Positions 28,558-39,555 of a DNA stretch of 64,000 bases are shown here, piece by piece; the first letter of the stretch is position 1, and the number at the start of each line of letters is the position of its first letter. The DNA comes from Pyxidicoccus xibeiensis. Its GTDB lineage: Bacteria > Myxococcota > Myxococcia > Myxococcales > Myxococcaceae. The position numbers and the translations under genes were made by a program. The DNA lies in assembly GCF_024198175.1 (NCBI RefSeq), contig NZ_JAJVKV010000006.1, positions 372,001 to 436,000 on the forward strand, given 5' to 3'. The notes beneath the pieces are model-generated. The model ran no database searches. It saw only the letters and a list, made by a program, of their open reading frames with translations, and was not told the origin of the DNA.

Positions 28558-28998
28558 TCAGATGAAGATGCCCGCGGACGCGTCGTTGCGCGCCTCTTCC
28601 AGCTTCAGCTCGGCGGGACGGCCGCGCAGCGCGTCCATCACCTGCCGCTTGGGCTTCTGGCACTTCGAGCAGTCGCACGAGCCCTTCTTGCAGGTGCAGT
28701 CCGCCTTGCTGCCGCACTGACACTTGCCGGCCATGAGCGAGTCCAGCGCGTCCAGCGGGCGCTCCACCTCGCCGCGCACCGGCGCCGGCTTCTGCTGCGC
28801 GTCACCGGCCGTGTCCGCCGGCTTCGGCTCCGCCTTCTTCGCGTCCGGCGTGCCCGTGTCCGCCTGCTTCGCCTGGGCGGTGGCCGCCTGCTTCTTCGCG
28901 GCGTCCGCGTGGGCCTTGCAGGCCTCGGCGGAGCCCGGCGCCAGCAGCAGCCCGCCGGCCATCAGCCCCGCAACCAGCATCGTCGCGATGCGCGTCAT
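28558..28998 (-). CDS. Exported Cys-rich, metallothionein-like protein
   Basis: This encodes 146 residues from the ATG at 28998. Residues 1-26 form a signal peptide (MTRIATMLVAGLMAGGLLLA then PGSAEA). The mature protein has an Ala/Lys/Asp-rich spacer, then seven Cys in 21 residues (C93, 95, 101, 103, 108, 110, 113), arranged as three CxC pairs plus a final Cys, with Lys and Gly/Ser between. That spacing resembles metallothionein metal clusters. One further Cys (C27) directly follows the predicted signal cleavage region, so lipidation cannot be excluded (AEAC). It may bind Cu or Zn in the envelope. No recognised bacterial family (BmtA, SmtA) matches by eye. Confidence 0.7.
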   Translation of the reverse strand: MTRIATMLVAGLMAGGLLLAPGSAEACKAHADAAKKQAATAQAKQADTGTPDAKKAEPKPADTAGDAQQKPAPVRGEVERPLDALDSLMAGKCQCGSKADCTCKKGSCDCSKCQKPKRQVMDALRGRPAELKLEEARNDASAGIFI

Positions 28999-29174
28999 GT
29001 CCGCTCTCCTTCGGGATACCGGCACGGCACCCACTCTCGCCGTGCGCCTATACCGCAGCCCCTGCCCCCTGCCAAGACGGAAGCCCGTACCTTTGTCTAC
29101 CTGAAGCGGGCGCTGGCCTGCTCGCACGGGTTGCTCGCCGGGGGCGGGGGTGGCGCGTACAGTCCGCGCCCTCC

Positions 29175-30740
29175 GTGACGAACCGACCCGACCGACTCGT
29201 CTACGCCGCCGCGCTCGTGCTGGGCGCCCTGCCCTTGTGGGCCTCGCGCCACCTGCCCATGGCGGACCTGCCCCAGCACCTGTACCTCATCTCCGTGCTG
29301 CACCGGCTGGACGACCCCACCACGGTGTACCCGCAGCTGTTCGCCGCGCGGCACGCGCTGACGCCGTACCTGGGCTACTACTACCTCGTCAGCCTCCTCA
29401 ACTGGCTGCTCCCCCTGGAGGCCGCCAACCGCGCCTTCCTCTCCGCCTATGTGGTGGGGCTGCCGCTGGCGCTGGGCTTCCTGCTGCGCGGCCTCGGCCG
29501 GCCCGCGTGGCCGTCCCTGCTGGCGTTGCCCTTCGCCTACGGGGACAGCTTCGGCTGGGGCTTCGTCAACTACTGCGCGGCGCTGCCGCTGACGCTGCTG
29601 TGCTGCGGCCTCTTCGTGCGCGCGCTGGAGGACGTGCCCCGCCGCCGCGCCTGGACGGGAGGGCTGGCGGCGTGCCTCGTCGCGGTGCTGCTCTTCCACG
29701 TCCAGGCCTTCGGCTTCCTCGCCTTCGGGCTGCCGTGGCTGCTGCTCACCACGGCCGTCCCGGAGGACGCCACCGCCAGGGGGCTCGCCGCGCGGCTGGG
29801 GCCCCGCGTGCCGGCGCTGCTGGGCGTGGTGCCCGGCGTGGCCCTCTTCCTGGGCTGGGTGGTGCTGCGCTTCGGCGAGCCACCGGACATCCAGCCCGGC
29901 CAGCCGTGGAAGGCGTGGGGCCCGACATTCTCTCCGCAGAACCTGGCCTGGAAGGGCTTCGAGCAGAACCGCGCCGAGTTCTTCGACGTGCTCGCCAACA
30001 CGTTCCATGACGGCTCGGACCGGTGGGCGATGTACGCGGTGGGCGCGGTGGCCCTGGCCGGGTGGGTGGCGGGGCTCGCACGCCCGGCAGCGGCCGGCCC
30101 GCGACGGTGGTGGGCGTGGGCACGGCTGCCGGGGCTGGGCCTGCTGGCGCTGGCGCTCTACTTCCTGCTGCCCTTCGACATCCGCGGCTACGTCTACTAC
30201 CTCAACACGCGCTACGCGCACCTGGCCGCCGTGCTGCTGGTGGCCACCGTGCCGGTGGCGGTGCCCCAGTGGCGGCGCCCCCTGGGGCTCGCCGCCGCCG
30301 CGTGCGCGCTGGTGCTGGCCTTCGTCATGGTGCGCGGCTACCGCGCCTTCTCGCGCGAGGCGGACGAGTGGGCGGGCCTGGTGGCCGCCACCGCGCCGAA
30401 GGCGCGCGTCATGGGGCTCATCTATGACGGGGGCTCGCGCGTGGTGCGCTTCCCCGTCTTCATCCACAGCGCGGCGGTGCTGGCGCGCGAGCGCGGGGGC
30501 GTGCCCAACTTCACCTTCGCCTCCACGCCCCACTCGCCCCTCAGGTACCGGGACGTGGTGCCTCCCACCTTCCCCTCCGAGTGGCGGCCGCACCAGCTGG
30601 ACATGGAGACGCAGGGCGCCTGGTACGACCACTTCGTGGTGCGCGGCATCCACCCCTCGCGCGTGTTCGGTGAGCGACTCGGCTCCGAGCTGGTGGTGGT
30701 GACGCAGTCCGGCCGGAGCTGGCTGGTGCGCCGCCGCTGA
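29175..30740 (+). CDS. Polytopic membrane protein, GT-C-like
   Basis: This is a 521-residue integral membrane protein, start GTG 29175, with about ten hydrophobic helices and an extracytoplasmic C-terminal soluble part (about residues 390-521). The first loop 'ASRHLPMADLPQHLYLISVL' has a D-x-P-x-H feature between helices 1 and 2, where GT-C glycosyltransferases place a catalytic acidic residue. The periplasmic tail includes 'YDGGSRVVRFPVFIHSAAVL'. This resembles uncharacterised mannosyltransferase-like proteins. I infer a polyprenyl-sugar-dependent glycosyltransferase, with low certainty. It is divergent from the metallothionein-like gene with 176 bases between them. Confidence 0.6.
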   Translation: MTNRPDRLVYAAALVLGALPLWASRHLPMADLPQHLYLISVLHRLDDPTTVYPQLFAARHALTPYLGYYYLVSLLNWLLPLEAANRAFLSAYVVGLPLALGFLLRGLGRPAWPSLLALPFAYGDSFGWGFVNYCAALPLTLLCCGLFVRALEDVPRRRAWTGGLAACLVAVLLFHVQAFGFLAFGLPWLLLTTAVPEDATARGLAARLGPRVPALLGVVPGVALFLGWVVLRFGEPPDIQPGQPWKAWGPTFSPQNLAWKGFEQNRAEFFDVLANTFHDGSDRWAMYAVGAVALAGWVAGLARPAAAGPRRWWAWARLPGLGLLALALYFLLPFDIRGYVYYLNTRYAHLAAVLLVATVPVAVPQWRRPLGLAAAACALVLAFVMVRGYRAFSREADEWAGLVAATAPKARVMGLIYDGGSRVVRFPVFIHSAAVLARERGGVPNFTFASTPHSPLRYRDVVPPTFPSEWRPHQLDMETQGAWYDHFVVRGIHPSRVFGERLGSELVVVTQSGRSWLVRRR

Positions 30741-30829
30741 AGCGCCCCCGGCCCGAGTGTGGGCCAGTGGGCGCACGTGCCGCGCGGTCCATGCCCCGCG
30801 CCGTGCGGCGTGCGGTAGAAGGCGCGGGC

Positions 30830-32068
30830 ATGAGCCCCACCGAACCCCGCCCCCTCCTGGACGCGCTGCGCGCCGGCACCCCGCTGCCCACCTTCCCCGC
30901 CGACGCGGTGGAGGCCGCCCGGGCCCTCGCGCGCGACGTGGGCGCGGCCACGCCCGCCGCCGTGGAGGCCCTGCCCGAAGCCCTGGCCGCCGCCGTGCTG
31001 GAAGCCGCCGTGGTGGACGGCGTGCCCGCGCTGGCCGAGGCCCTGTCGGGCTCGGCGGTGAAGCCCCTGGCCAAGGCCGCGAAGAAGGCGCTGTACCGGC
31101 TGCGCTCGCGAGGCGTCGCCGTGGCCGAGGCCCCCCGCCCGGCGGCCGCCGCGACGCCCGAGCCCGCGCGCGCCGCCGCGTCGGCGCCTGAGGCCCTGCC
31201 CGCCATGGCGAGCACCATCACCAGCGCGGGCGAGCGGGCGCTCGTCCTGGGCCGCGTGCTGCGCGGCGGCGGCGTGGAGATGGTGCAGGCGCTGGTGTCG
31301 GACGTGGAGGGCGTGGTGGAGCTGCGCCTGGGGGAGAAGAGCCGCGGCAACTGGCGCCGCATCCTCCGGGAGGCGCTGGAGCGCGGCGGCGCGGTGGAGC
31401 TGCCCCAGCACGAGGCCGCCGCCCTGCTGGCGGAGGCCGCCGGCACCAACCTCCGCGCGCGCACGCCCTTCCCTCCTGACCTGGACGTGGCCCTGCGCCA
31501 CTTCGGCGTGCAGGCCCAGGTGGAGCCCACCGTCCTGCCCCCGCCCGAGCCCGAGGACGTGCGCCGCGCCCTGGAGGGAGACCGCCTCCACGAGACGCCG
31601 GAGCTGGCCACCTGGCTGCCGCCGGAGGCCGACGTGAAGCGGCTGCTGCAGAAGCTGGACGAGGTGATGCACAGCCCGCTGGCCCTCAGCGACGTGCAGC
31701 GCCAGGAGCAGCTCCAGGCGGCGGTCCGCGCCGTGGCGCGCGAGGTCTTCGCGTCGGAGGCCCGCCCGCGCTACGCCCTGCGGCTGTGGCGGATGGCGGA
31801 CTTCTTCGAGCGCACCGCCCGCCCGCATGAGGCCGACCTGGCCCGGGGCGAGGCCCGCCGCCTCTTCCACGGCGCCGACGAGCCCTTCTCGCGCTTCGCC
31901 GAGCGCCTCTTCGAGAAGGTGCTCGCCCTGGTGGCCGCCGCCGGTGCGCGGGCCGGGGCCGCCCAGGCCGCCGCCACGCCCCCCGCTGGAAATGCAGAGG
32001 CCCCCGCGGCGGCGGCGCCTGCTCCCTCGCAGGAGCGGCGCAGCCCAGGGGGCCTCATCCTCCCCTGA
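30830..32068 (+). CDS. Hypothetical Ala-rich protein
   Basis: A 412-residue cytoplasmic-looking protein starting MSPTEPRPLLDALRAGTPLP. It is Ala/Arg/Glu-rich and predicted largely helical. A Pro/Ala linker (about residues 105-125) separates an N-terminal part ('LAKAAKKALYRLRSRGV') from a central domain beginning 'GERALVLGRVLRGGGVEMVQ' and a helical domain ending near residue 370; the C-terminus is low-complexity and ends GGLILP. I cannot place it in a family. The start at 30830 is selected because upstream codons look non-coding. It ends 25 bases from the convergent SprT-like gene. Confidence 0.65.
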   Translation: MSPTEPRPLLDALRAGTPLPTFPADAVEAARALARDVGAATPAAVEALPEALAAAVLEAAVVDGVPALAEALSGSAVKPLAKAAKKALYRLRSRGVAVAEAPRPAAAATPEPARAAASAPEALPAMASTITSAGERALVLGRVLRGGGVEMVQALVSDVEGVVELRLGEKSRGNWRRILREALERGGAVELPQHEAAALLAEAAGTNLRARTPFPPDLDVALRHFGVQAQVEPTVLPPPEPEDVRRALEGDRLHETPELATWLPPEADVKRLLQKLDEVMHSPLALSDVQRQEQLQAAVRAVAREVFASEARPRYALRLWRMADFFERTARPHEADLARGEARRLFHGADEPFSRFAERLFEKVLALVAAAGARAGAAQAAATPPAGNAEAPAAAAPAPSQERRSPGGLILP

Positions 32069-32093
32069 GCGCCGGGGAGGGAGCGCGCTCGCG

Positions 32094-32900
32094 TCACGCT
32101 GGCGAGATGCGGGCGCGCAGCAGCAGGTCCAGGTTCTCCCGCTCCCAGGCCAGGGCGCGCGAGTAGTCGTGGAAGCGCTTCTCGTGCTCCATCAGCTCGG
32201 GCGGGTGGATGCAGCGCCGCCCGTCCTCGCCCCGCCGCGTCCGGTAGATGTGGTGGAGCATCTCGTGGAAGACGATCCACTCCACGAAGTAGCGGGGCAC
32301 CACCGGCTGATCCAACGCCGGGTGGATGCGGATGACCTTCGAGTCCGCCGAGTACGAGCCCATCTTGATGCTCTTGCGGGGGCCCTTCACCCGCGGCGCC
32401 GGGCCGTAGGTGATGGCCGCGTCGATGCGACTGGCGAAGTACCGCTCGTTCAGCCGGTCGAAGATGCGCTCCAGGTCATGGTGCTGTCCTTCTGGCTCCA
32501 GGCGGATGCGCTTGCGCATCTGCGCGGGGGACAGCCGTCGGATGTAGATGCGGTTGCGTTCGATGTAGCGGTCCAGCAGCACGCTAGCGTCCGGGTCGCC
32601 CTTGCGCACGAAGCTGGCGAGCGCCTGCAGCACGTCGTCCGGCGCGGCCAGGAACATGTGGTGCAGCCGCAGCCGCCACATCGCTCGCTGGCGCTGGAAC
32701 GTCAGCATGGTGTGCGTGTTGTCGTGGATCTCCACCGCGACCTTCGCGCGCAGGCGCGTGCGCAAGCGGCGCTCGAGCACCCGTCGCCACACCTTCACGA
32801 GCCGGTTGGGCTCGGGAGCGACCGGAAGCTGCCGGGCCACCCGGCCGGCCGTGTAACTCCTCTTCTTCACTACGTTTTTCTGACTCTTCGGGCGCGCCAT
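32094..32900 (-). CDS. SprT-like zinc metallopeptidase domain protein
   Basis: Starting at MARPKSQKN (32900), the protein has 268 residues; an alternative ATG at 32933 adds 11. The C-terminal 130 residues are SprT-like: 'HDLERIFDRLNERYFASRID', 'GSYSADSKVIRIHPALDQP', and the zinc-binding 'FVEWIVFHEMLHHIYRTRRG', with HEMLH as HExxH, followed by a conserved downstream His (MEHEKRFHDYSR). The N-terminal 130 residues are basic with 'RLRLHHMFLAAPDDVLQALA'. Related SprT/Spartan proteins cut DNA-protein crosslinks; bacterial ones are little studied. No signal peptide is seen, so it is cytoplasmic. Confidence 0.8.
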   Translation of the reverse strand: MARPKSQKNVVKKRSYTAGRVARQLPVAPEPNRLVKVWRRVLERRLRTRLRAKVAVEIHDNTHTMLTFQRQRAMWRLRLHHMFLAAPDDVLQALASFVRKGDPDASVLLDRYIERNRIYIRRLSPAQMRKRIRLEPEGQHHDLERIFDRLNERYFASRIDAAITYGPAPRVKGPRKSIKMGSYSADSKVIRIHPALDQPVVPRYFVEWIVFHEMLHHIYRTRRGEDGRRCIHPPELMEHEKRFHDYSRALAWERENLDLLLRARISPA

Positions 32901-33059
32901 AAGGGTCTCGGATTCTAGAGACCCCTCTGACATGTGTAAACGCGCCCGGTAAGACGAAAACCTAGGAATTCCAACGACTTAAGGGCACTCAAGCCCACCC
33001 GTGCCCACTTGTCCGCCCCAGGGGCAGGATGCCGCATACGCGCCAAGTGCCCGACACGA

Positions 33060-35627
<2,568 letters not shown>

Positions 35628-35954
35628 GGAAGGGAATGCCGTCTGTCTGGGGGTGGATGACGCGGACTTTTCCTGAGCTTACCCACAATCAGAGGGTTGT
35701 GGGAGCCAGTGGCCCCACCCGCATCGGTAGGTACCGGACAGGAGCGGACAAACCCGGAAACGCGCCACCACTCCCAGTGCTGGCCCGGAGTGGATGATCA
35801 TTCGAAGCCCCTGCTTCCGGAATGACAGGCCGTCCGCGAGAGGGAAATCACGGGCTTGTGACAGCTCCGTGCCCGGCCGCTCCGTGATTGGACGCCCCCC
35901 CGGGCTGCGGTGTAAGAGCGGGCCACCTACAAAGCATCCTGGAGGCATGACCCA
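35628..35954. promoter_or_regulatory. 327-base divergent intergenic region with inverted repeats
   Basis: No coding sequence is supported. The region separates the kinase (leftward) from the lamin-tail lipoprotein (rightward). An ATGATCAT palindrome lies at 35794-35801 and a dyad AATCACGG (35846-35853) / CCGTGATT (35882-35889) lies nearer the rightward gene. Ribosome-binding site CTGGAGG precedes the lipoprotein ATG at 35955. Regulator unknown. Confidence 0.35.
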
Positions 35955-37826
35955 ATGGTGATTCGCAATGGGCGGTTGGCGCTGGTGGCTGGTCTCACCG
36001 CGCTCGCGGTGGCCTGCTCTGACCGTGATGACGGCAACGCGTGTGATGCCAATACCGACTGCGCCGACGGCCAGGTCTGCACGGCGAATGTCTGTGTAGC
36101 GCCGCCCCAGACGGATGCCGGGACGGATGCCGGCACGGACGCCGGCACGGACGCCGGGACGGATGCGGGCACGGATGCCGGGCCGACCAACACCGACATC
36201 CCGAGGGACCTGACCAGCCCCGAGAACACGCAGATCCAGGCGTTCCTCGCGGTGAGCACCACCGGCACCGTCGCGGTGAACCCGCCGCTGCCCATCAACA
36301 ACGTGTTCGTCACGTACATCTCGCCCACGGTCGGCACCACGCCGGCGGGCTTCTACGTGCAGGCGACCGCGCCGGGCCCCTCCCTGTTCGTGAAGCTGAA
36401 CGCCGCCACGCAGACCCCGCCGCTCGCGGTGGGTGACAAGATCTCCTTCAACGCGACGGAGAAGACCGTCTTCAACGGCCTCAACCAGGTGAGCGCCATC
36501 ACCGGCCTCACCCGCGCGAGCGCGGGTGCCCCCGTGAAGAACCTGGTGGACGCCACGCCTGCGGGCCTCACCGTGGACATCAGCGGCCGCACGGACGTCA
36601 AGAGCGCCGCTGCGCTCGCGGCCTACGAGTCGGACCTCGTCCAGGTGCGCGGCACGGTGGCCAGCCCGCCCACCCCCTCGGGAACCAGCTTCACGACGTT
36701 CACCTTCGTCACCGCGGGCTCGCCCGCGCCGTCGCCCAACTTCATCCTGCGCATGCCCAACGCCGTGGCGACGGCCTCGGGCCTCGCCCAGCAGTGCAAC
36801 TTCACCGCGGTGGCCGTGCCCTACAGCCGCTTCGGCACCACGGCGCAGCTCTCCCCCTTCAGCGCCGACGACCTCGTCGTGGCCTGCCCCGTCAACGTGA
36901 CGGGCGCGCGCTCGGTGGGCCCGACCTCGGCGGAGGTGCTCTTCAACGTGGCCGTGGACGCGGCCACCGTGGCGGTCTCCGACTTCACCATCACCCCGGA
37001 GCTGGCCATCAGCGCGGTGGAGGTCACCGGCACCAAGGTGAAGCTCACCACCGCGGCCCAGGCCGAGGGCACCGCGTACACCGTGGCGGTGGCAGGCGTG
37101 AGCGGCACCAACGGGGCGCCCGTGAGCACCAGCGCCGCCAGCGCGAAGTTCTGGGGCGGCAGCGACACGGCGCCCGCCGGCCTGATCATCAACGAGCTGG
37201 AGTATGACAACTTCACGAACACGACGCCCCCCGCCGCGGATGACAAGGAGTACATCGAGCTCATCAACAACTCCGACGCGCCCGTGCACGTGGGCAACAT
37301 GGTGGTGGTGCTCGTCAACGCGACCCCCAACGGCACCACGCCCGCCGCCAGCCGCCAGGAGTACCGCCGCATCGAGCTGACCTCCGTGACGGACGGCACC
37401 ACCGCCACCGACACGCTCGCCCCCGGCGCGCTGCTCGTCGTCGGCCCCGCCACCGTGACCAGCTCGCTGCCCGCGGGCGTCCTGCGCGTCACCGTCGCCA
37501 GCCCGCTCAATGACCTCATCCAGAACGGCGCGGACGACTCGGTCGGCCTGCTCTACTACCCCACCGGCGTGCTGACCGACGCGCTCTGGTACGAGACCGA
37601 AGACGAGGCGCCCGTCACCACCTTCACGGCAACCATCGCGACGGGCGTGGGTGACAGGGAGGTCTCCTTCGTCGAGGGCACCCAGTCCGCGCTCTTCGAG
37701 AGCAACGGCAGGGACGTGTCCTTCCAGCGCAAGGTGGACACCGGCGCGCCCACCAAGGTGGTGGACGCGAACAACAACTCGACCGACTTCGAGGTCGTCG
37801 CGCCCACCCCGGGCACCAGGCGCTAG
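35955..37826 (+). CDS. Lipoprotein with (TDAG)n linker and lamin-tail domain
   Basis: A 623-residue secreted lipoprotein: MVIRNGRLALVAGLTALAVAC gives lipobox LAVAC. A Cys-rich 'CDANTDCADGQVCTANVC' segment (EGF-like dickkopf pattern of myxobacterial proteins) leads to a six-unit TDAG repeat, then beta-rich domains (about residues 85-395). A lamin-tail domain begins 'AGLIINELEYDN' near residue 410 and includes 'DKEYIELINNSDAPVHVGNM'. The start with CTGGAGG ribosome-binding site is clear. Lamin-tail lipoproteins are common on myxobacterial surfaces and often accompany nucleases or adhesins; this one has no enzymatic domain visible. Confidence 0.85.
   Translation: MVIRNGRLALVAGLTALAVACSDRDDGNACDANTDCADGQVCTANVCVAPPQTDAGTDAGTDAGTDAGTDAGTDAGPTNTDIPRDLTSPENTQIQAFLAVSTTGTVAVNPPLPINNVFVTYISPTVGTTPAGFYVQATAPGPSLFVKLNAATQTPPLAVGDKISFNATEKTVFNGLNQVSAITGLTRASAGAPVKNLVDATPAGLTVDISGRTDVKSAAALAAYESDLVQVRGTVASPPTPSGTSFTTFTFVTAGSPAPSPNFILRMPNAVATASGLAQQCNFTAVAVPYSRFGTTAQLSPFSADDLVVACPVNVTGARSVGPTSAEVLFNVAVDAATVAVSDFTITPELAISAVEVTGTKVKLTTAAQAEGTAYTVAVAGVSGTNGAPVSTSAASAKFWGGSDTAPAGLIINELEYDNFTNTTPPAADDKEYIELINNSDAPVHVGNMVVVLVNATPNGTTPAASRQEYRRIELTSVTDGTTATDTLAPGALLVVGPATVTSSLPAGVLRVTVASPLNDLIQNGADDSVGLLYYPTGVLTDALWYETEDEAPVTTFTATIATGVGDREVSFVEGTQSALFESNGRDVSFQRKVDTGAPTKVVDANNNSTDFEVVAPTPGTRR
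36111..36182 (+). repeat. Six 12-base tandem repeats encoding TDAG
   Basis: Six consecutive 12-base units (ACGGATGCCGGG with C/T and C/G variants) encode Thr-Asp-Ala-Gly. Slippage of whole units would keep frame and vary linker length between strains. Confidence 0.9.
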
Positions 37827-37850
37827 CCTCGGACGTCGCCTGAAGTACCA

Positions 37851-37892
37851 GGCCGCAGCCTCCTTCCGGGGGGCTGCGGCCTTCGTCTTTTC
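37851..37892 (+). terminator. Intrinsic terminator after the lamin-tail lipoprotein
   Basis: GGCCGCAGCC (37851-37860) and GGCTGCGGCC (37872-37881) form a perfect 10-base-pair stem with an 11-base loop, followed by TTCGTCTTTTC. It sits 24 bases after the stop codon. Confidence 0.85.
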
Positions 37893-37949
37893 AGGGCCCG
37901 TGGCCAGGCCCGAGCGCGCCAGGGCCGGGGCCGCCGCTACAATGGCCGC

Positions 37950-38771
37950 ATGTCCCCTCCCCTTCCCGCCTTCCTCCGGGGCCTGCGGCCCACGCTGCAC
38001 ATCTCCCACCGCGGTGGCGCGGCGCTCGCGCCGGAGAACACGCTGGCCGCCTTCCGGCAGGCGGTGGAGCGCTACCGCACGGACATGCTGGAGCTGGACG
38101 TCCACCTCACCCGCGACGGCGAGGTGGTGGTGGCCCATGACGACACCCTGGAGCGCTGCACCGACGCCACCGGGCCGCTGGCCGCCCTCACCCTGGCGGA
38201 GCTGCGCCGCGTGGACGCGGGCTTCGGCTTCAGCCCGGACGCGGGCCGCACCTTCCCCTTTCGCGGCCAGGGCGCGCGCATCCCCACCCTGCGCGAGGTG
38301 CTGCGCGCCTTCCCGGGCCTGCCCCTCAACGTGGAGCTGAAGCCGGACGTGCCCGGCATCGAAGAGGCCTTCGCCCAGCTCCTGAAGGAGGAAGGGGCCC
38401 TGGAGCGGGTGTGCATGGGCAGCGAGCAGGATGCGATTGCAGAGCGGCTGGCCGCGCGGCTCCCGGACGCGTGCCACTTCTACCCGCGCGACGCCCTGGC
38501 CGCCTTCGTCATCGCCCTGCGCGGCGGGGACACGCCCCCCGAAGAGGCGCGCTTCACCGTGCTCGACATGCCCCTGTACTTCGGCGACATCCGGCTGGTG
38601 GACCCGGACTTCCTGCGGGCGTGCGCCGCGCGGGGCAAGTGGGTCAACGTGTGGACGGTGGACGACGCCGGGGAGATGCGCAGGCTGCTACAGGAAGGGG
38701 TCGGCGGCATCATGACCGACCGGCCGGACGTCCTGAGGCAGATCATGGACGCCTCCACGAAGCCGGGTTAA
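37950..38771 (+). CDS. Glycerophosphodiester phosphodiesterase
   Basis: A 273-residue cytoplasmic GDPD with no signal peptide. The TIM-barrel motifs are all visible: 'ISHRGGAALAPENTLAAF' (HRG and ENT), 'MLELDVHLTRDGEVVVAHDD' (E-x-D metal ligands and general acid/base His), 'IPTLREVL', 'NVELKP', and 'VNVWTVDD' with the terminal 'GIMTDRPDVL'. It hydrolyses glycerophosphodiesters such as glycerophosphocholine or glycerophosphoethanolamine to an alcohol and glycerol 3-phosphate. It is followed at 11 bases by the deoxynucleoside kinase gene, so the pair is likely cotranscribed after the strong terminator at 37851-37892. Confidence 0.93.
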   Translation: MSPPLPAFLRGLRPTLHISHRGGAALAPENTLAAFRQAVERYRTDMLELDVHLTRDGEVVVAHDDTLERCTDATGPLAALTLAELRRVDAGFGFSPDAGRTFPFRGQGARIPTLREVLRAFPGLPLNVELKPDVPGIEEAFAQLLKEEGALERVCMGSEQDAIAERLAARLPDACHFYPRDALAAFVIALRGGDTPPEEARFTVLDMPLYFGDIRLVDPDFLRACAARGKWVNVWTVDDAGEMRRLLQEGVGGIMTDRPDVLRQIMDASTKPG

Positions 38772-38782
38772 GCCCAGGTTCC

Positions 38783-39514
38783 ATGCCTCGCCCCACCTCG
38801 CGCCCGCGCCCGTCCGCCACTCCGGCCGCTCCCGCCGTGGAAGCTGCCCCGGCCTCCCGCCCCCGCAACACGGTGCGGGTGAAGGTGCCCAAGGCCCGGC
38901 GCTTCGTGGCGCTGGCGGGCAACATCGGCGCGGGGAAGACGACGGCCGCGAAGATGATCAGCCAGAGCTTCGGCTACCAGCTCTTCGACGAGCCCGTCAT
39001 CGACAACCGCTTCCTGCGTGACTACTACGCGGACATGTCGCGCTGGTCCTTCACGCTCCAGCTCGAGTTCCTCATCCGGCGCGTGGAGCACCACGAGCTC
39101 ATCCACACGTACAAGCGCAGCTGCGTGCAGGACCGCACGCTGTACGAGGACCCCGAAATCTTCGCCAAGTACCTCCATGGCCTGGGGCACATGACGGACG
39201 CGGAGCTGGACCTGTACTACGAGTACTTCCAGCGCCTGTCGCGCCACATCATCCGCCCCGACAAGGTCATCTGCTTCGAGGTGGGCAGCGTGGACGTGCT
39301 GCTGCAGCGCATCCGCACGCGGGGCCGCGAGGAGGAGAAGGGCATCCGCCACCAGTTCCTGCGCGGCCTCAACGGCTACTACGCCAGCTTCCCCCTGGTG
39401 CTGCAGGAGAAGTACGGCGTGGACTGCCTGGTGCTGGACGTGTCCAGCCAGGACATCCGCCGCGGCAAGGGGCGCGAGGAGTTCCTCGACCGCGTCTCCA
39501 GCTTCCTGGCCTGA
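38783..39514 (+). CDS. Deoxynucleoside kinase family protein
   Basis: A 243-residue protein from the ATG at 38783. After a Pro/Arg-rich, possibly disordered 35-residue N-terminus comes the P-loop 'VALAGNIGAGKTTAAKMISQ', characteristic of the Dck/Dgk family. 'FDEPVIDNRFLRDYY' corresponds to the E-P catalytic region and 'CVQDRTLYEDPEIFAKYL' to the (D/E)R(S/T) motif; 'RIRTRGREEEKGI' is the lid with conserved Arg. It likely phosphorylates deoxynucleosides for nucleotide salvage. Which base is used cannot be told. It follows the GDPD gene with 11 bases between. Confidence 0.9.
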   Translation: MPRPTSRPRPSATPAAPAVEAAPASRPRNTVRVKVPKARRFVALAGNIGAGKTTAAKMISQSFGYQLFDEPVIDNRFLRDYYADMSRWSFTLQLEFLIRRVEHHELIHTYKRSCVQDRTLYEDPEIFAKYLHGLGHMTDAELDLYYEYFQRLSRHIIRPDKVICFEVGSVDVLLQRIRTRGREEEKGIRHQFLRGLNGYYASFPLVLQEKYGVDCLVLDVSSQDIRRGKGREEFLDRVSSFLA

Positions 39515-39531
39515 GCGGGCGCCCTGACGAA

Positions 39532-39555
39532 AGGGCCCCTGCTTCGGCGGGCCCT
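39532..39555 (-). terminator. Hairpin at the end of the PYP-like gene
   Basis: AGGGCCC (39532-39538) and GGGCCCT (39549-39555) form a 7-base-pair stem with a CTGCTTCGGC loop; leftward it is followed by TTTCGTC. It touches the stop codon of the leftward gene and lies in the 40-base gap between two convergent genes. Confidence 0.5.
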
